55,412 nt of DNA from Gammaproteobacteria bacterium (GTDB lineage: Bacteria > Pseudomonadota > Gammaproteobacteria > JAJPIJ01), in contig JAJPIJ010000052.1 of assembly GCA_021324815.1 (NCBI GenBank), forward strand, positions 1 through 55,412, written 5' to 3'. The translations under genes were made by a program, and so were the position numbers. Numbering within the stretch: position 1 is the stretch's first letter; each line of letters opens with the position of its first letter. Shown here piece by piece: positions 9,931 to 18,850 of the stretch. The notes beneath the pieces were generated by a model. It ran no database searches, was not told the DNA's origin, and worked only from the letters and a program-made list of their open reading frames with translations.

Positions 9931-10983
9931 ATGCCGGCCATGTCCGCGTCCGCTCTCCGCACGCTGAAACTGGTAATGATGATGCTCGCCGCGTTGGGCG
10001 CGTCGCCGGCGTGGGCGGACCCGCGCGAGGACGTGCCGGTGGTGCATGCCGCCGGCAGCGGCGATTTGGAATCACGCGTGGGGCGGCTGGAAAACCTGGT
10101 GCAAAGCAACGGGCTGCTGGATTTGCTGTCGCAGGTGCAACAGTTGCAGGAGGAGGTGCGTCAGCTGCGCGGGCAGATTGAAACCCAATCGCACCAGATG
10201 GACGAGTTGAGCGCCAGGCAGGCCAGGCTCTACGACGATCTCGAGCGCCGCCTGCAGGCGCTGGATCACGGCGGCCCACCCGGCGCTGCAGCGGCGGCGC
10301 CGCCACCCGCCAATCCGCCGTTGCCCACCCTCCCCGCCGCCGCGGCCCCCATCGCCGATCAGGCTGCGGGCAGTCAGGCGGCGAACCCGCAGAATCCGCA
10401 AACCGCAGCGCCCAGCCCGTCCGCAGGCAGCGCCGCCGCGCCGGCGCCCGGGACGGCGCCTGCCGCCGGCAGTCCGGCAACTCAGGGCGCCGCCCCCGCC
10501 GCTGCCGCGGGCGCTCCGGCGGCCGCGGCAGCCACCGTTGCCGCGCTGGCCCCCGCGGCGGCCACGCCGCAGAATGCCGCCGGCAGCGCGGGCGGGAATC
10601 CCGATCAGGATTACAAACAGGCGCTCGAATTGCTCAAGCGCAACCGCTACGACGAGGCCATCGCGGTGCTCAACAATTTCCTGGTGAGCTATCCCAACCA
10701 TCCGAATGCGGAATCCGCGGAATACTGGCTGGGGGAGGCCTACTATGTCTCCAAGCAATACCCGGCGGCGATTTCCGAATTCCAGAAATTTGTGCAGGCC
10801 TATCCCAAGAGCACCAAGCTGTCGCAGGTGCTGCTCAAGACCGGCTTCAGCTACCACGAGCTGGGCCAGATCGAACAGGCCAAGACCACGCTGGAGGAGG
10901 TCAAGCAGCGCTTTCCCGGCACCACCGCCGCCAGCATGGCGGACCAGCGGTTACAGCGCATACGCATGGAGCAAAAGCCCTGA
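9931..10983 (+). CDS. cpoB: Cell-division coordinator CpoB (YbgF)
   Basis: Periplasmic TPR protein that coordinates Tol with peptidoglycan synthesis at division, 350 residues. A signal peptide ends near SPAWA-DP. A coiled-coil trimerisation helix follows (about 45-105, SRVGRLENLVQ... LYDDLERRLQALD). Next is a roughly 110-residue Ala/Pro linker, longer than in most CpoB proteins, and then TPR repeats from DYKQALELLKRNRYDEAIAVLNNFL to the C-terminus. ATG 9931 is chosen because it gives a clean signal peptide; ATG 9940 is also possible. Confidence 0.93.
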   Translation: MPAMSASALRTLKLVMMMLAALGASPAWADPREDVPVVHAAGSGDLESRVGRLENLVQSNGLLDLLSQVQQLQEEVRQLRGQIETQSHQMDELSARQARLYDDLERRLQALDHGGPPGAAAAAPPPANPPLPTLPAAAAPIADQAAGSQAANPQNPQTAAPSPSAGSAAAPAPGTAPAAGSPATQGAAPAAAAGAPAAAAATVAALAPAAATPQNAAGSAGGNPDQDYKQALELLKRNRYDEAIAVLNNFLVSYPNHPNAESAEYWLGEAYYVSKQYPAAISEFQKFVQAYPKSTKLSQVLLKTGFSYHELGQIEQAKTTLEEVKQRFPGTTAASMADQRLQRIRMEQKP

Positions 10984-11052
10984 CAGGCTGTTGCAAATCC
11001 CGCGGCGAACGGCCCGGGCCTTCCCACGGTTCACGTTGGTCAGTTTCCCGCC

Positions 11053-11712
11053 ATGTCCACCGCCTTGACTGAAACCACGCTGCGCGTCACGGAAATTTTT
11101 TTCTCGCTGCAGGGCGAGACCACGCGCGTGGGTCTGCCGACCGTGTTCATCCGTCTCACGGGCTGCCCGCTGCGCTGCCGCTATTGCGACACCGCCTATG
11201 CCTTTCACGGCGGCGAGAACCGCGGTCTCGCCGAGATACTGGCGGAGGTGGGGCGTCACGGCGCGCGGCACGTCACCGTCACCGGCGGCGAGCCGCTGGC
11301 GCAGAAGGAATGCCGGGCCCTGTTGAAGGAATTGTGCGACCGCGGTTATGACGTGTCGCTGGAGACCAGCGGCGCCATTGATGTCTCCGCCGTCGATCCG
11401 CGGGTAGTGAAGATCCTCGATCTCAAAACCCCCGCCTCCGGCGAGGCCGGCAGGAACCGCTATGAGAACCTCGCGCTCCTCACGCCGAACGATCAAATCA
11501 AGTTCGTGATCTGCGATCGCAACGATTACGAGTGGAGCAAGGCCCGCCTGGACGAATACAAGCTGGCGGAGCGGTGCGAAGTGTTGTTTTCCCCCAGCCA
11601 CGCGCAGTTGAGCGCGCGCGAGCTGGCGGACTGGATTCTGGCCGACCACCTGCCGGTGCGCCTGCAAATCCAGCTGCACAAGTATCTTTGGGGCGACCAG
11701 CCGGGCCGATGA
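11053..11712 (+). CDS. queE: 7-carboxy-7-deazaguanine synthase QueE
   Basis: Radical-SAM enzyme that forms the 7-deazaguanine ring in queuosine synthesis, 219 residues. The N-terminus has the family [24 protein letters not shown] stretch and the cluster-binding cysteines appear as [14 protein letters not shown]. The glycine-rich [13 protein letters not shown] motif follows. Its stop overlaps the queC start (ATGA), so the two are coupled. In many gammaproteobacteria these genes follow cpoB, as here. Confidence 0.96.
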   Translation: MSTALTETTLRVTEIFFSLQGETTRVGLPTVFIRLTGCPLRCRYCDTAYAFHGGENRGLAEILAEVGRHGARHVTVTGGEPLAQKECRALLKELCDRGYDVSLETSGAIDVSAVDPRVVKILDLKTPASGEAGRNRYENLALLTPNDQIKFVICDRNDYEWSKARLDEYKLAERCEVLFSPSHAQLSARELADWILADHLPVRLQIQLHKYLWGDQPGR

Positions 11713-12389
11713 CGATCCCCGAGCGCGCGGTCATCCTGCTTTCCGGCGGGCTGGATTCCGCCACCGTGCTCGCCATCGCCAGATCGCGGGGTTTCGCCTG
11801 TCACGCCCTCAGCGTCGACTACGGCCAGCGCCACCGCGTGGAGCTGGAGGCGGCGTGTCGGGTCGCGCAGCGTTTGGGCGTGGCCGCGCACAAGATATTG
11901 CGGCTGGATCTTTCCGAAATCGGCGGCTCCGCGCTCACCGACCGGCAACTCGCCGTGCCGGAGGCGCCGACCGAGGGCATTCCCGTCACCTATGTACCGG
12001 CCCGCAACACACTGATGCTGGCCCTGGCGCTCGGCTGGGCGGAGGTGTTGCAGGCCCATGACATTTTCATCGGCGTCAACGCCGTCGACTACTCGGGCTA
12101 TCCGGACTGCCGTCCGGCCTTCATCGAGGCCTTCGGCAGGCTGGCGCAACTGGCCACCCGCGCCGGCGTGGAGGGACAACGCTTCACCATCCACGCGCCG
12201 CTCATCGAACTCAGCAAGGCGCAGATCATCGCAATGGGGGCAAAACTGGGGGTGGACTACGGTCTCACGGTGTCCTGCTATCAGGCCGACGAGTCGGGGC
12301 GCGCCTGCGGGCGGTGCGATGCCTGCCGCTTCCGCGCCGCGGGCTTCGCCCAGGCCGGCATTCCCGATCCAACCCGCTATCGTGGATGA
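11709..12389 (+). CDS. queC: 7-cyano-7-deazaguanine (preQ0) synthase QueC
   Basis: ATP-dependent enzyme converting 7-carboxy-7-deazaguanine and ammonia to preQ0, 226 residues. The PP-loop [10 protein letters not shown] sits at the N-terminus, [11 protein letters not shown] follows, and the C-terminal zinc site appears as [24 protein letters not shown] 11709 overlaps the queE stop. queD and queF are not in the window, so the pathway is completed elsewhere. Confidence 0.96.
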   Translation: MTIPERAVILLSGGLDSATVLAIARSRGFACHALSVDYGQRHRVELEAACRVAQRLGVAAHKILRLDLSEIGGSALTDRQLAVPEAPTEGIPVTYVPARNTLMLALALGWAEVLQAHDIFIGVNAVDYSGYPDCRPAFIEAFGRLAQLATRAGVEGQRFTIHAPLIELSKAQIIAMGAKLGVDYGLTVSCYQADESGRACGRCDACRFRAAGFAQAGIPDPTRYRG

Positions 12390-12408
12390 CCGCCACGGGG
12401 AACAGGCG

Positions 12409-12576
12409 ATGGAACGGCTGATCGGAGGTCTGCACCGCTGGGTCGGACTCGCCACGCTGGTGTTGTTCGTGTTCACGGGGCAGTTCATGATTTATCACCT
12501 GCCGCCGGTGGCCGGCGTGGAGATGCCGATGCGGCTGTTGTTCCGCTTGCGGCATATCTACGTCCTGCTGGGGGGC
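12409..12576 (+). pseudogene. 5' fragment of a small membrane-protein gene
   Basis: From ATG 12409 the frame reads MERLIGGLHRWVGLATLVLF, then a first membrane helix and a conserved-looking FRLRHIYVLL that begins a second helix. After about 12576 it stops looking like a membrane protein and becomes the antisense of the convergent transglycosylase gene, although the frame stays open to 12963. I recall proteobacterial membrane proteins of about 140 residues with the RHIYxLL segment, so this looks like the first third of such a gene, cut by a deletion or rearrangement. The boundary is approximate. Confidence 0.5.
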
Positions 12577-14704
12577 CGGTCAATCTTCTGGCCGGTTGCA
12601 ATTGCAGGTAGGCCTCATAACGGGAGCGGATCTCGCGCACATAGCGGACCGTGGTATTGCCCCAGGACTGCACGGCGTCCTGGGAGGCGCTCATGCCCGG
12701 CATGGCCCGTTCAACCTGCCCAAACCAGCGATGGGGGTCCAGCCCCAGCCGCGCCGCCCGCAGCCGCGCCGCCCGGATTTGGTCGAAACCGGCGTGATAG
12801 GCGGCAATGGCGAACCAGGTTCGATCCTCGACCGCGAGATCATCCTCGAATCGCCGCCGTAATTCATCGAGGTAACGGACGCCGACGCGCACCGACAATT
12901 CGGGATCATCCAGGTTGTCGCGGTAACCGAGCGACTGCGCGGTCTCCGGCATCAGTTGCATGAGGCCGCAGGCGCCCATGCCGGAGCGGGCCTGCGGATC
13001 GAAACGGCTTTCCTGGTACATCTGCGCGACGATCAGGCGCCAGTCGAAACCGTAGCGCTCGGCGTACCGCCGCACCAGCGTGTCGTAAGGCGACAGGCGC
13101 CAGGGCGGATCACGCGGCGCCGCGGCGGGCTCGTCGGCGTCGAAATAGCGGGCCAGCAGTGTGTTGTGGAACTCCGTGCCCTGCATACGCCGGAGAAAGT
13201 CGGCAAGCGTGGAAGTGAGGCGGGGGTTGGCGGCGCGGGTGGTGAAGCGATAGACGTACGGATCGGGCAGCGACATCACCGGCGCCAGATTGGGACGGGC
13301 AAGCAAAGCCGCCGTCAGATCGGGTGCGTCGATGACGGCGTACTCGGCCCTGCCGCCGGCCACCGCTTCCGCCATGGCCGCCGGCGGCTCGTCATCCGCG
13401 ACCTCGATGATTTTCAAGCCCGAGGGAGCGGCCACCGGATCGCGGCGCCAGGCGCGGGCCAGCGTGCTGCCGCGGCGGATCAATACACGCCGGTTCTGCA
13501 TTCCCGCCACCGCATCACCGTCAGTGCGCGCCAGCAACACCGGGGCGACATAGTTGTAAATCGGCGTGGCCGTCAAATCCACGGCCTGCGCCATGCGCCG
13601 GCTGTCCAGGCGGGCGGTAATGACATCGCCGTATCCCAGTCGCAACCAGGCCAGCATCTGTTCCTCGTCATCGGTGACCAGAAACTCGACGCGCCAGCCC
13701 CGTTGCCGGGCGAACTCGCGGATCAGCTCGTATTCATACCCCGCGCGTTCGCCGCCGCGGATGAAATAATTCTCCGCATCCGGCCGCGTGATCACCCGCA
13801 ACAGCTTCTTCCTTTCGATGGCGTCCAGATCGTCCCGGTGGATTTCGCGCTGGTGCCAGGCCATCGGATGCTGATTGATGTGATGATTCAGGGCGTCGCG
13901 CAGCATGGGATTGTTCCTGCGCACCAGCCACGACACCGGCTCCTCGCCGTTCAGTTCGAAGGCCACGCGCAGGTCGCGCCGCAATTGCAGGGCGTTCTCC
14001 GCCTGGCCCTTCTCCATCACCGTGAAGTCATAGAGGCCGTTGGACAGGCCGTCGAGAATCTGCGCCGGCGTCGTGCGATCGGTTATGGAAATCAACCGCA
14101 GGGGCGGGTGGCCGGCATTGATCTGCCGCAGCAGGGGCCACAAGGGCGAGGTGGCGTTCAATCCCACGCGCAGATCGGAGAGATTCTGCGCGCCGCGCAC
14201 CCGCGCATCGCCGGCGCGGGCGACGGCGACGTAGCGCACGCGCTTCAAGGCGGCGGTCGCCTCCACGCCGCCGCTGGGCCAGTGCAGCGGAATGTCGCCG
14301 ATGACGATATCGCCGCGGCCGTGCTCCAGATCCGCCAGCAGCGCAGTGGTGCTGTCACTGGTCAGCCAGGTCACTTGGAGTTTCCGCCCGGAGGCGAAAC
14401 CTTCCAGCATCTCGCGTTCCTGGTCGATGTCCCGCCCGAGGGCCTCGCCTCCCTGCTCCCGCAGCATCAGCACGCGCAGGTCACCGCGCCGCTGGATCAC
14501 GGGCAGGTCACCGGTCTCCAAGGTTGGAACAGGGATGGAACGGGACGGCGGGAATGCGGTGGGGGAGGAAGGGGGCGGGTGCAACCAGGGGAATTGGGAA
14601 AGCGGTGGAGCCACCAAGGCCCAACCCGGGGAAACATCACTCCCCGCCATGAGCAGGCATAACGCAATAACGGTCGTGGCCAGCGGTTTACGCTTAGTCA
14701 TCAA
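12485..14704 (-). CDS. Membrane-bound lytic transglycosylase, MltF-like, with two solute-binding-type domains
   Basis: A 739-residue periplasmic enzyme predicted to cleave peptidoglycan glycan strands. A signal peptide and Pro-rich segment are followed by two tandem periplasmic binding-protein (SBP_bac_3) domains: about 75-285 (from GDLRVLMLREQGG) and about 295-510 (from KLLRVITRPDAENYF). The C-terminal SLT domain begins near 535, with the catalytic glutamate at about E565 in MYQESRFDPQARS and the GLMQLMPETA motif. MltF has one such N-terminal domain; two is unusual. The last 40 residues read into the opposite-strand gene remnant, so the natural end may have been near 12580. Downstream of murU-amgK, it fits cell-wall recycling. 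Confidence 0.85.
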   Translation of the reverse strand: MMTKRKPLATTVIALCLLMAGSDVSPGWALVAPPLSQFPWLHPPPSSPTAFPPSRSIPVPTLETGDLPVIQRRGDLRVLMLREQGGEALGRDIDQEREMLEGFASGRKLQVTWLTSDSTTALLADLEHGRGDIVIGDIPLHWPSGGVEATAALKRVRYVAVARAGDARVRGAQNLSDLRVGLNATSPLWPLLRQINAGHPPLRLISITDRTTPAQILDGLSNGLYDFTVMEKGQAENALQLRRDLRVAFELNGEEPVSWLVRRNNPMLRDALNHHINQHPMAWHQREIHRDDLDAIERKKLLRVITRPDAENYFIRGGERAGYEYELIREFARQRGWRVEFLVTDDEEQMLAWLRLGYGDVITARLDSRRMAQAVDLTATPIYNYVAPVLLARTDGDAVAGMQNRRVLIRRGSTLARAWRRDPVAAPSGLKIIEVADDEPPAAMAEAVAGGRAEYAVIDAPDLTAALLARPNLAPVMSLPDPYVYRFTTRAANPRLTSTLADFLRRMQGTEFHNTLLARYFDADEPAAAPRDPPWRLSPYDTLVRRYAERYGFDWRLIVAQMYQESRFDPQARSGMGACGLMQLMPETAQSLGYRDNLDDPELSVRVGVRYLDELRRRFEDDLAVEDRTWFAIAAYHAGFDQIRAARLRAARLGLDPHRWFGQVERAMPGMSASQDAVQSWGNTTVRYVREIRSRYEAYLQLQPARRLTGPPAGRRYAASGTTAASASPRRPPAAGDKS

Positions 14705-14809
14705 ATGACTCCGTTATAGTTGTAGGGATGGCTACTGCCGGTGCAAGTCAAGCTTGCATGAAAAAACAACAAAACAAATGAAAAACAAAGAGTTAACTTA
14801 CGCAACTAA

Positions 14810-14879
14810 AGTCTAGCACAGACAGTTATTGCATTGCAATATAATCCTTTAATTCCAATTCAATATATAACTGTCAGTT
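14810..14879 (-). promoter_or_regulatory. Candidate promoter of the mltF-like gene overlapped by palindromes
   Basis: In the AT-rich 216-bp gap upstream of the transglycosylase, the minus strand reads TTGCAA (14839-14834), 18 bp, TAGACT (14815-14810), a plausible sigma-70 promoter. The -35 box is the core of a perfect inverted repeat ATTGCA-T-TGCAAT (14828-14840). A second pair of arms, GACAGTTAT (14821-14829) and ATAACTGTC (14867-14875), brackets it, and AACTG-T-CAGTT (14869-14879) is itself palindromic. This looks like an operator cluster, but no regulator gene lies next to it. Confidence 0.45.
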
Positions 14880-14920
14880 CAACGCCGGATCTGTAATCAA
14901 CCAATTGATTTGAAAGTGCT

Positions 14921-15580
14921 TTATTTGCAAAGCATTTCCTCCAACGCCTGCAAGCGCTCCGGCGTGCCAATGTCCATCCAGCGACCCTGATACAGCTCTC
15001 CCGTCAGCAACCCACGGGCGGCGGCCTGGCGAAGCAGCGGCGCAAGAGGGAAGCGGCCCGGCGAGCATTCCTCGAACATCGAAGCCCGGAAAACCCCCAT
15101 CCCGCCGTAGGTGTGCCGCGGCACCCCATCCAGCGAGAGGCAGCCGTCCTTGAGGGCAAAGTCGCCGTCGGGATGATGGACTGGATTGGGGACCAGCACG
15201 AGATGGGCGTGGGCATCCACGGTCCGTGGCAGTAACGCATAATTGAGGTCGCTCCAGACATCGGCGTTGACGAGAATGAAGGGCGCCCGGCCCAGCAGCG
15301 GCAGCGCGTGGAATATCCCTCCACCCGTATCCAACGGCTCGTCGCCCTCGGCGGAATAACTGATTTCCATGCCCCGGAACTTTGCGCCCAGCGCCTCTTC
15401 AATCCGCCGCCCCATGCGGCCGTGATTGATGACGACTTCACGCACGCCGGCCGCCGCCAGCTTTTCCAGGTGATATTCGATGAGGGGTTTGCCGGCGGCC
15501 TTGAGCAGCGGCTTGGGCACCGTGTCGGTAAGCGGCCGCATGCGCTCGCCCCGGCCCGCCGCCAGTATCATCGCCTTCAT
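14921..15580 (-). CDS. murU: N-acetylmuramate 1-phosphate uridylyltransferase MurU-like
   Basis: A 219-residue nucleotidyltransferase of the NTP_transferase family. The N-terminal MILAAGRGERMRPLTDTVPK is the sugar-nucleotide synthase signature, with the catalytic lysine in PKPLL. In the recycling route known from Pseudomonas, MurU converts MurNAc-1-phosphate and UTP to UDP-MurNAc, bypassing de novo synthesis and the fosfomycin target. The start is ATG 15580, overlapping the stop of the kinase gene by 4 bp. The pairing with an AmgK-like kinase supports MurU over a mannose-1-phosphate guanylyltransferase, which is the main alternative. Confidence 0.87.
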   Translation of the reverse strand: MKAMILAAGRGERMRPLTDTVPKPLLKAAGKPLIEYHLEKLAAAGVREVVINHGRMGRRIEEALGAKFRGMEISYSAEGDEPLDTGGGIFHALPLLGRAPFILVNADVWSDLNYALLPRTVDAHAHLVLVPNPVHHPDGDFALKDGCLSLDGVPRHTYGGMGVFRASMFEECSPGRFPLAPLLRQAAARGLLTGELYQGRWMDIGTPERLQALEEMLCK

Positions 15581-16608
15581 GGCGGCCCGTCGCCTCCGAT
15601 CGACGCCGCCCGCTCCTCCCAATCGTCCAGAAGCCGGCGCAGGGGCGTCAGGGCGTCATATCGCGCGGCGGCCCGCCGGACATAATTCAGAAAACGCGGC
15701 GTATCGCCAAGATAATGCGGTTTGCCGTCGCGGTAATGGATGCGGGCGAAGATGCCGAGCACCTTCAAGTGGCGCTGCACGCCCATCCACTCCAGATCGC
15801 GGTAATACTCGCCGAAGTCCGCGGGCACGGGCAGCCCCGCCTTTTTCGCCTTCTCCCAGTGGCGGACGGCCCAGTCCAGCACTTGTTCCTCCTCCCAGCT
15901 GATAAAGGCGTCCTTGAACAGCGAAACCACGTCATAGGTGACGGGGCCGAAGACCGCATCCTGAAAATCGAGGATGCCCGGGTTCGGATCGCTCACCATG
16001 AGATTGCGCGGCATGTAGTCACGATGCACGTAGACCTGCGCTTGCGACAGGTTTTGCCGCAGGATCAGCGTGGACACCGCCGTCCATGTCTCCTGCTGTT
16101 TCGAGGTCAGCGAAAGCTGCAGATGGCGCCCCACGTACCATTCGGGAAAAAGGTCGATTTCACGCCGCAGCAGCGCCTCGTCATAAGGCGGCAGAACGCC
16201 GGGCCGGGAGGCCAGTTGCCATCGAATCAGGGCGTCACTGGCGTCACGAAAAAGCGCCGCCGCGGTTTCATTGTCAAGTGCATCCAGATACGTCCGGGTG
16301 CCCAGATCGCTCAGCAGCAAAAATCCCTGTTCCAAATCCTGGGCAAGAATTTCAGGGGCATGCAGGCCGGCGGCCCGCAGCAGTCCGGCCACCCTGATGT
16401 ACGGGCGGCAGTCCTCCTTGTCCGGGGGCGCATCCATGACGATGACCGTGCCGCCGGCCAGATGCGCCCGGAAATAGCGACGGAAGCTCGCGTCCCTGGA
16501 GGCGGGCTTCACCTCCCGCACCGGCCCGGCCACGGTCCGCCGCAGCCAGCGGTGCAGCGAATCCAGCCGCAGATCAGCGGCCGGCCCGGGGCTTGCCGTG
16601 GCGCTCAT
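15577..16608 (-). CDS. amgK: Anomeric MurNAc/GlcNAc kinase AmgK-like
   Basis: A 343-residue aminoglycoside-phosphotransferase-fold kinase expected to phosphorylate MurNAc or GlcNAc at C1. The N-terminal [12 protein letters not shown] is the nucleotide-binding segment. The catalytic loop is [12 protein letters not shown] and the metal-binding motif is [19 protein letters not shown]. The gene overlaps murU, and together with the downstream transglycosylase forms a same-strand peptidoglycan-salvage unit. Confidence 0.9.
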   Translation of the reverse strand: MSATASPGPAADLRLDSLHRWLRRTVAGPVREVKPASRDASFRRYFRAHLAGGTVIVMDAPPDKEDCRPYIRVAGLLRAAGLHAPEILAQDLEQGFLLLSDLGTRTYLDALDNETAAALFRDASDALIRWQLASRPGVLPPYDEALLRREIDLFPEWYVGRHLQLSLTSKQQETWTAVSTLILRQNLSQAQVYVHRDYMPRNLMVSDPNPGILDFQDAVFGPVTYDVVSLFKDAFISWEEEQVLDWAVRHWEKAKKAGLPVPADFGEYYRDLEWMGVQRHLKVLGIFARIHYRDGKPHYLGDTPRFLNYVRRAAARYDALTPLRRLLDDWEERAASIGGDGPP

Positions 16609-16635
16609 GCAAAAATTGGACGGACAAAACCATGC

Positions 16636-16948
16636 TCAGCCGAAATGGCAGACATAATCGAGAAGCTCCAGCACCTCGATTTCGAAACTGGAGTCGCCGG
16701 GCACACTGAATCTGTCGCCGGCCCGGAAGGTTTCCCACTTTGCCGAGCCCGTCGGTTTCACGCGGCAGACGCCGCCGTTGATCTCCATCGTCTCGGGGGC
16801 GCGGGTGTTGAAGGCCGGTCTGCCGGGCAGGATCACCCCCCACGGTTTTGCGTGCACCGCCCGGAAACAGCACGGTGTGGCTGATGCATTTTCCGTCGAA
16901 ATAAACGCCGGCCTTTTTGACGACGCTGACGTTGTCGAACTGGGTCAT
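16636..16948 (-). pseudogene. ppnP: Pyrimidine/purine nucleoside phosphorylase, frameshifted
   Basis: The gene encodes a cupin-fold nucleoside phosphorylase (PpnP/YaiE, DUF1255) of about 103 residues. The first part, from ATG 16948, reads [20 protein letters not shown] and continues to GGARKTV. The remainder, [20 protein letters not shown] to LLDYVCHFG, is in another frame. The two join perfectly if one G is removed from a six-G run on the coding strand (16836-16841). Without that the product ends in unrelated sequence. A homopolymer error is the simplest reading; a real or phase-variable frameshift is less likely. It lies just upstream of amgK. Confidence 0.88.
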
Positions 16949-17114
16949 GAAAGTGCGGTCCGCAAGAGAGTGATGAGGGGTGAATGGTAGCAAATCGCAT
17001 CGCGCCGGCGTAATCTGCGGCCCGGATCCGTCGAATGGCCGGGTATACTGTCCACAGGCACAGTGTCGCGATCAACCCGGGTTTCTGCATCCGGGCGACG
17101 CAGGGGGAGGGGCG

Positions 17115-17579
17115 ATGAAAATCAGCATTGCATTATTGACCGGACTGATTTCCTGCCTGTGGCTTCCGCCTGTGGAGGGGGCCGATGAGCTGACCCAGGC
17201 GGTCGTCCACACCGTGTTCTCCGAGGTGGAGCGCAAAGTGATTGGCGAATACTATCATCCGCCCGCGGCGGTGGTTTGCGCGCATCCGCCCTGCGATATC
17301 GATGGAAATCACGCCGGCGGGGCCGGAGAACCCCAAAAACGGGGGTTGCCGCCGGGGCTGGCCAGGAAGAAGCGCCTCCCGCCCGGCTTGCAAAGGCAAC
17401 TGGAACGCAACGGCCATCTGCCGCCCGGTCTGGAAAAGCGCGCGCTGCCGTCGGATCTGGAGGCGAGACTGCCGGCGGTCGCCCCCGGGTGTGAACGGGT
17501 AATCGTGGGGACGGACGTTTTGCTCGTCGAAACCGCAACCGGCGTCATCCGCGACATCATCCGTGATGTATTGAAATAG
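17115..17579 (+). CDS. Secreted LPPGL-repeat protein of unknown function
   Basis: A 154-residue protein with a signal peptide (MKISIALLTGLISCLWLPPVEG) and a strong GGGGGAGGGG ribosome-binding site before ATG 17115. The middle (about 75-115) has three LPPGL motifs about 12-15 residues apart, within RGLPPGLARK, RLPPGLQRQL and HLPPGLEKRALP. The C-terminus (VIVGTDVLLVETATGVIRDI) resembles the hydrophobic tail of RcnB-like or similar periplasmic proteins with LPPGL motifs. Two cysteines in CAHPPCD could form a disulphide. No function is assigned. It converges on the patatin gene, 2 bp away. Confidence 0.7.
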   Translation: MKISIALLTGLISCLWLPPVEGADELTQAVVHTVFSEVERKVIGEYYHPPAAVVCAHPPCDIDGNHAGGAGEPQKRGLPPGLARKKRLPPGLQRQLERNGHLPPGLEKRALPSDLEARLPAVAPGCERVIVGTDVLLVETATGVIRDIIRDVLK

Positions 17580-17581
17580 GT

Positions 17582-18613
17582 TTAGAGAAACAAGCCGGGA
17601 AGATCCACGCTGGAGCGTTCTCCGATCGCCTCGAGGCCGCGCGCCAGCCAGGCGTCGGCACGGCGGCGGCCCTCGTTGCGCAGGTGGGTGAGAAACGGCA
17701 GCAAGGTGTTGTAATGGCTGCCGGCGCCCAGCTTCTGCATCAGATCGTTGGCCTCGATGAGATGTATCCGCAGTCGCCGCAGCCGGCGTTCGAGCTTGCC
17801 GCTGGGGAACCAGCTTTGTTCGATTTGTTCCTTGCACAGCGCGATGGCGCGCATCTCGCGCAGGAACGCGGTGTTGAAGCTGATTTCCTGCTGGCGGCGG
17901 CGTATGCCGGCGACGGTGGTCGGCACTTTCTTGCGCTCCAGCGGCTCCAGCATGACCACGGTGATATCGGCGCAATTGACGTTGAAGATCAACGGGAAAA
18001 GCGGCGGATTGCCGGAGTAGCCGCCGTCCCAATAATGCTGGCCGTCGATCTCGATGGCGTGATGCAGCGACGGAAGGCAGGCGGAGGCCAGCACCGCGTC
18101 AAGTGAAAGTTCGTTGTTTTCGAAAACGCGGATCTTGCCCGTGTGCACGTTGGTGGCGCTGATGAACACGCGGATGGCGTCCTTGCCGCGCAACCGTTCG
18201 AAGTCCACCATCGGCGCCAGGACGTCCTTGATGGGATTCAATCCCAGCGGATTCATTTCGTAGGGCGACCAGAGCTGATACAAATCGATGTACGCCTTGA
18301 GCGCCGGCAGAGGAGAGGCGGACTTCCGCCAGGCCGCCAGCGGGTGTGCGGCGTGGACCCCCAGGGCGCTCATCTCGGCGATCCCGGTCCAGAACCGATG
18401 GAGGGCGGCGCGCGCCGCCTCCGGGCCGCCGCCCGCAAGCCCATGTGCCAGCACCACGGCATTGATGGCGCCGGAACTGGTGCCGCTGACGCCTTCGATG
18501 TCGATGCGATTGTCTTCCAGCAGCCGGTCGAGCACGCCCCAGGTGAAGGCACCGTGCGCGCCGCCGCCTTGCAGAGCCAGAGTCATGCTCTTGCGGCCGA
18601 GTTTAAAAATCAT
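17582..18613 (-). CDS. Patatin-like phospholipase
   Basis: A 343-residue patatin-family serine acyl hydrolase. The oxyanion motif is LALQGGGAHGAFTWG, the nucleophile lies in GVSGTSSGAINAVV (GxSxG), and the dyad aspartate is in YWDGGYSGNPPLFPL. ATG 18613 (MIFKLGRKSMTLAL) is preferred because the longer frame upstream adds an unconserved Cys-rich leader. The C-terminal part has basic helices but no membrane span, so a cytoplasmic location is likely. Probable substrates are phospholipids or acylglycerols; the exact one is unknown. Confidence 0.9.
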   Translation of the reverse strand: MIFKLGRKSMTLALQGGGAHGAFTWGVLDRLLEDNRIDIEGVSGTSSGAINAVVLAHGLAGGGPEAARAALHRFWTGIAEMSALGVHAAHPLAAWRKSASPLPALKAYIDLYQLWSPYEMNPLGLNPIKDVLAPMVDFERLRGKDAIRVFISATNVHTGKIRVFENNELSLDAVLASACLPSLHHAIEIDGQHYWDGGYSGNPPLFPLIFNVNCADITVVMLEPLERKKVPTTVAGIRRRQQEISFNTAFLREMRAIALCKEQIEQSWFPSGKLERRLRRLRIHLIEANDLMQKLGAGSHYNTLLPFLTHLRNEGRRRADAWLARGLEAIGERSSVDLPGLFL

Positions 18614-18850
18614 CCAAACATCATATTGCAGTGCAGCAAATAGCACAATGCCACGGCCTGATGCAGCAAAAATGAGAAGCGGCAGGCGGCAGCTGCAAAT
18701 CGGATTCTCCAGCCATTTCATGGGGGTGTTCCATCGTGAAGATCGCCCCGGGAGGTGATGGTTGCAAATACGGCGGCGGGCGGCGCCGGTTTGCGCCCAA
18801 AGGCTGGATCAGTTGAAATACGGCTTCGGAACCCGAGTCCTCAAGCCCCC

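Noticed and set aside
10270..10600. Ala/Pro low-complexity stretch as a separate gene or frameshift
   Set aside because: It is one continuous frame between the coiled coil and TPR domain of CpoB, a normal linker though long.
12956..14662. Long open frames opposite the transglycosylase and other genes
   Set aside because: High G+C opens antisense frames; they lack recognisable domains and ribosome-binding sites, and the sense-strand proteins are well conserved.
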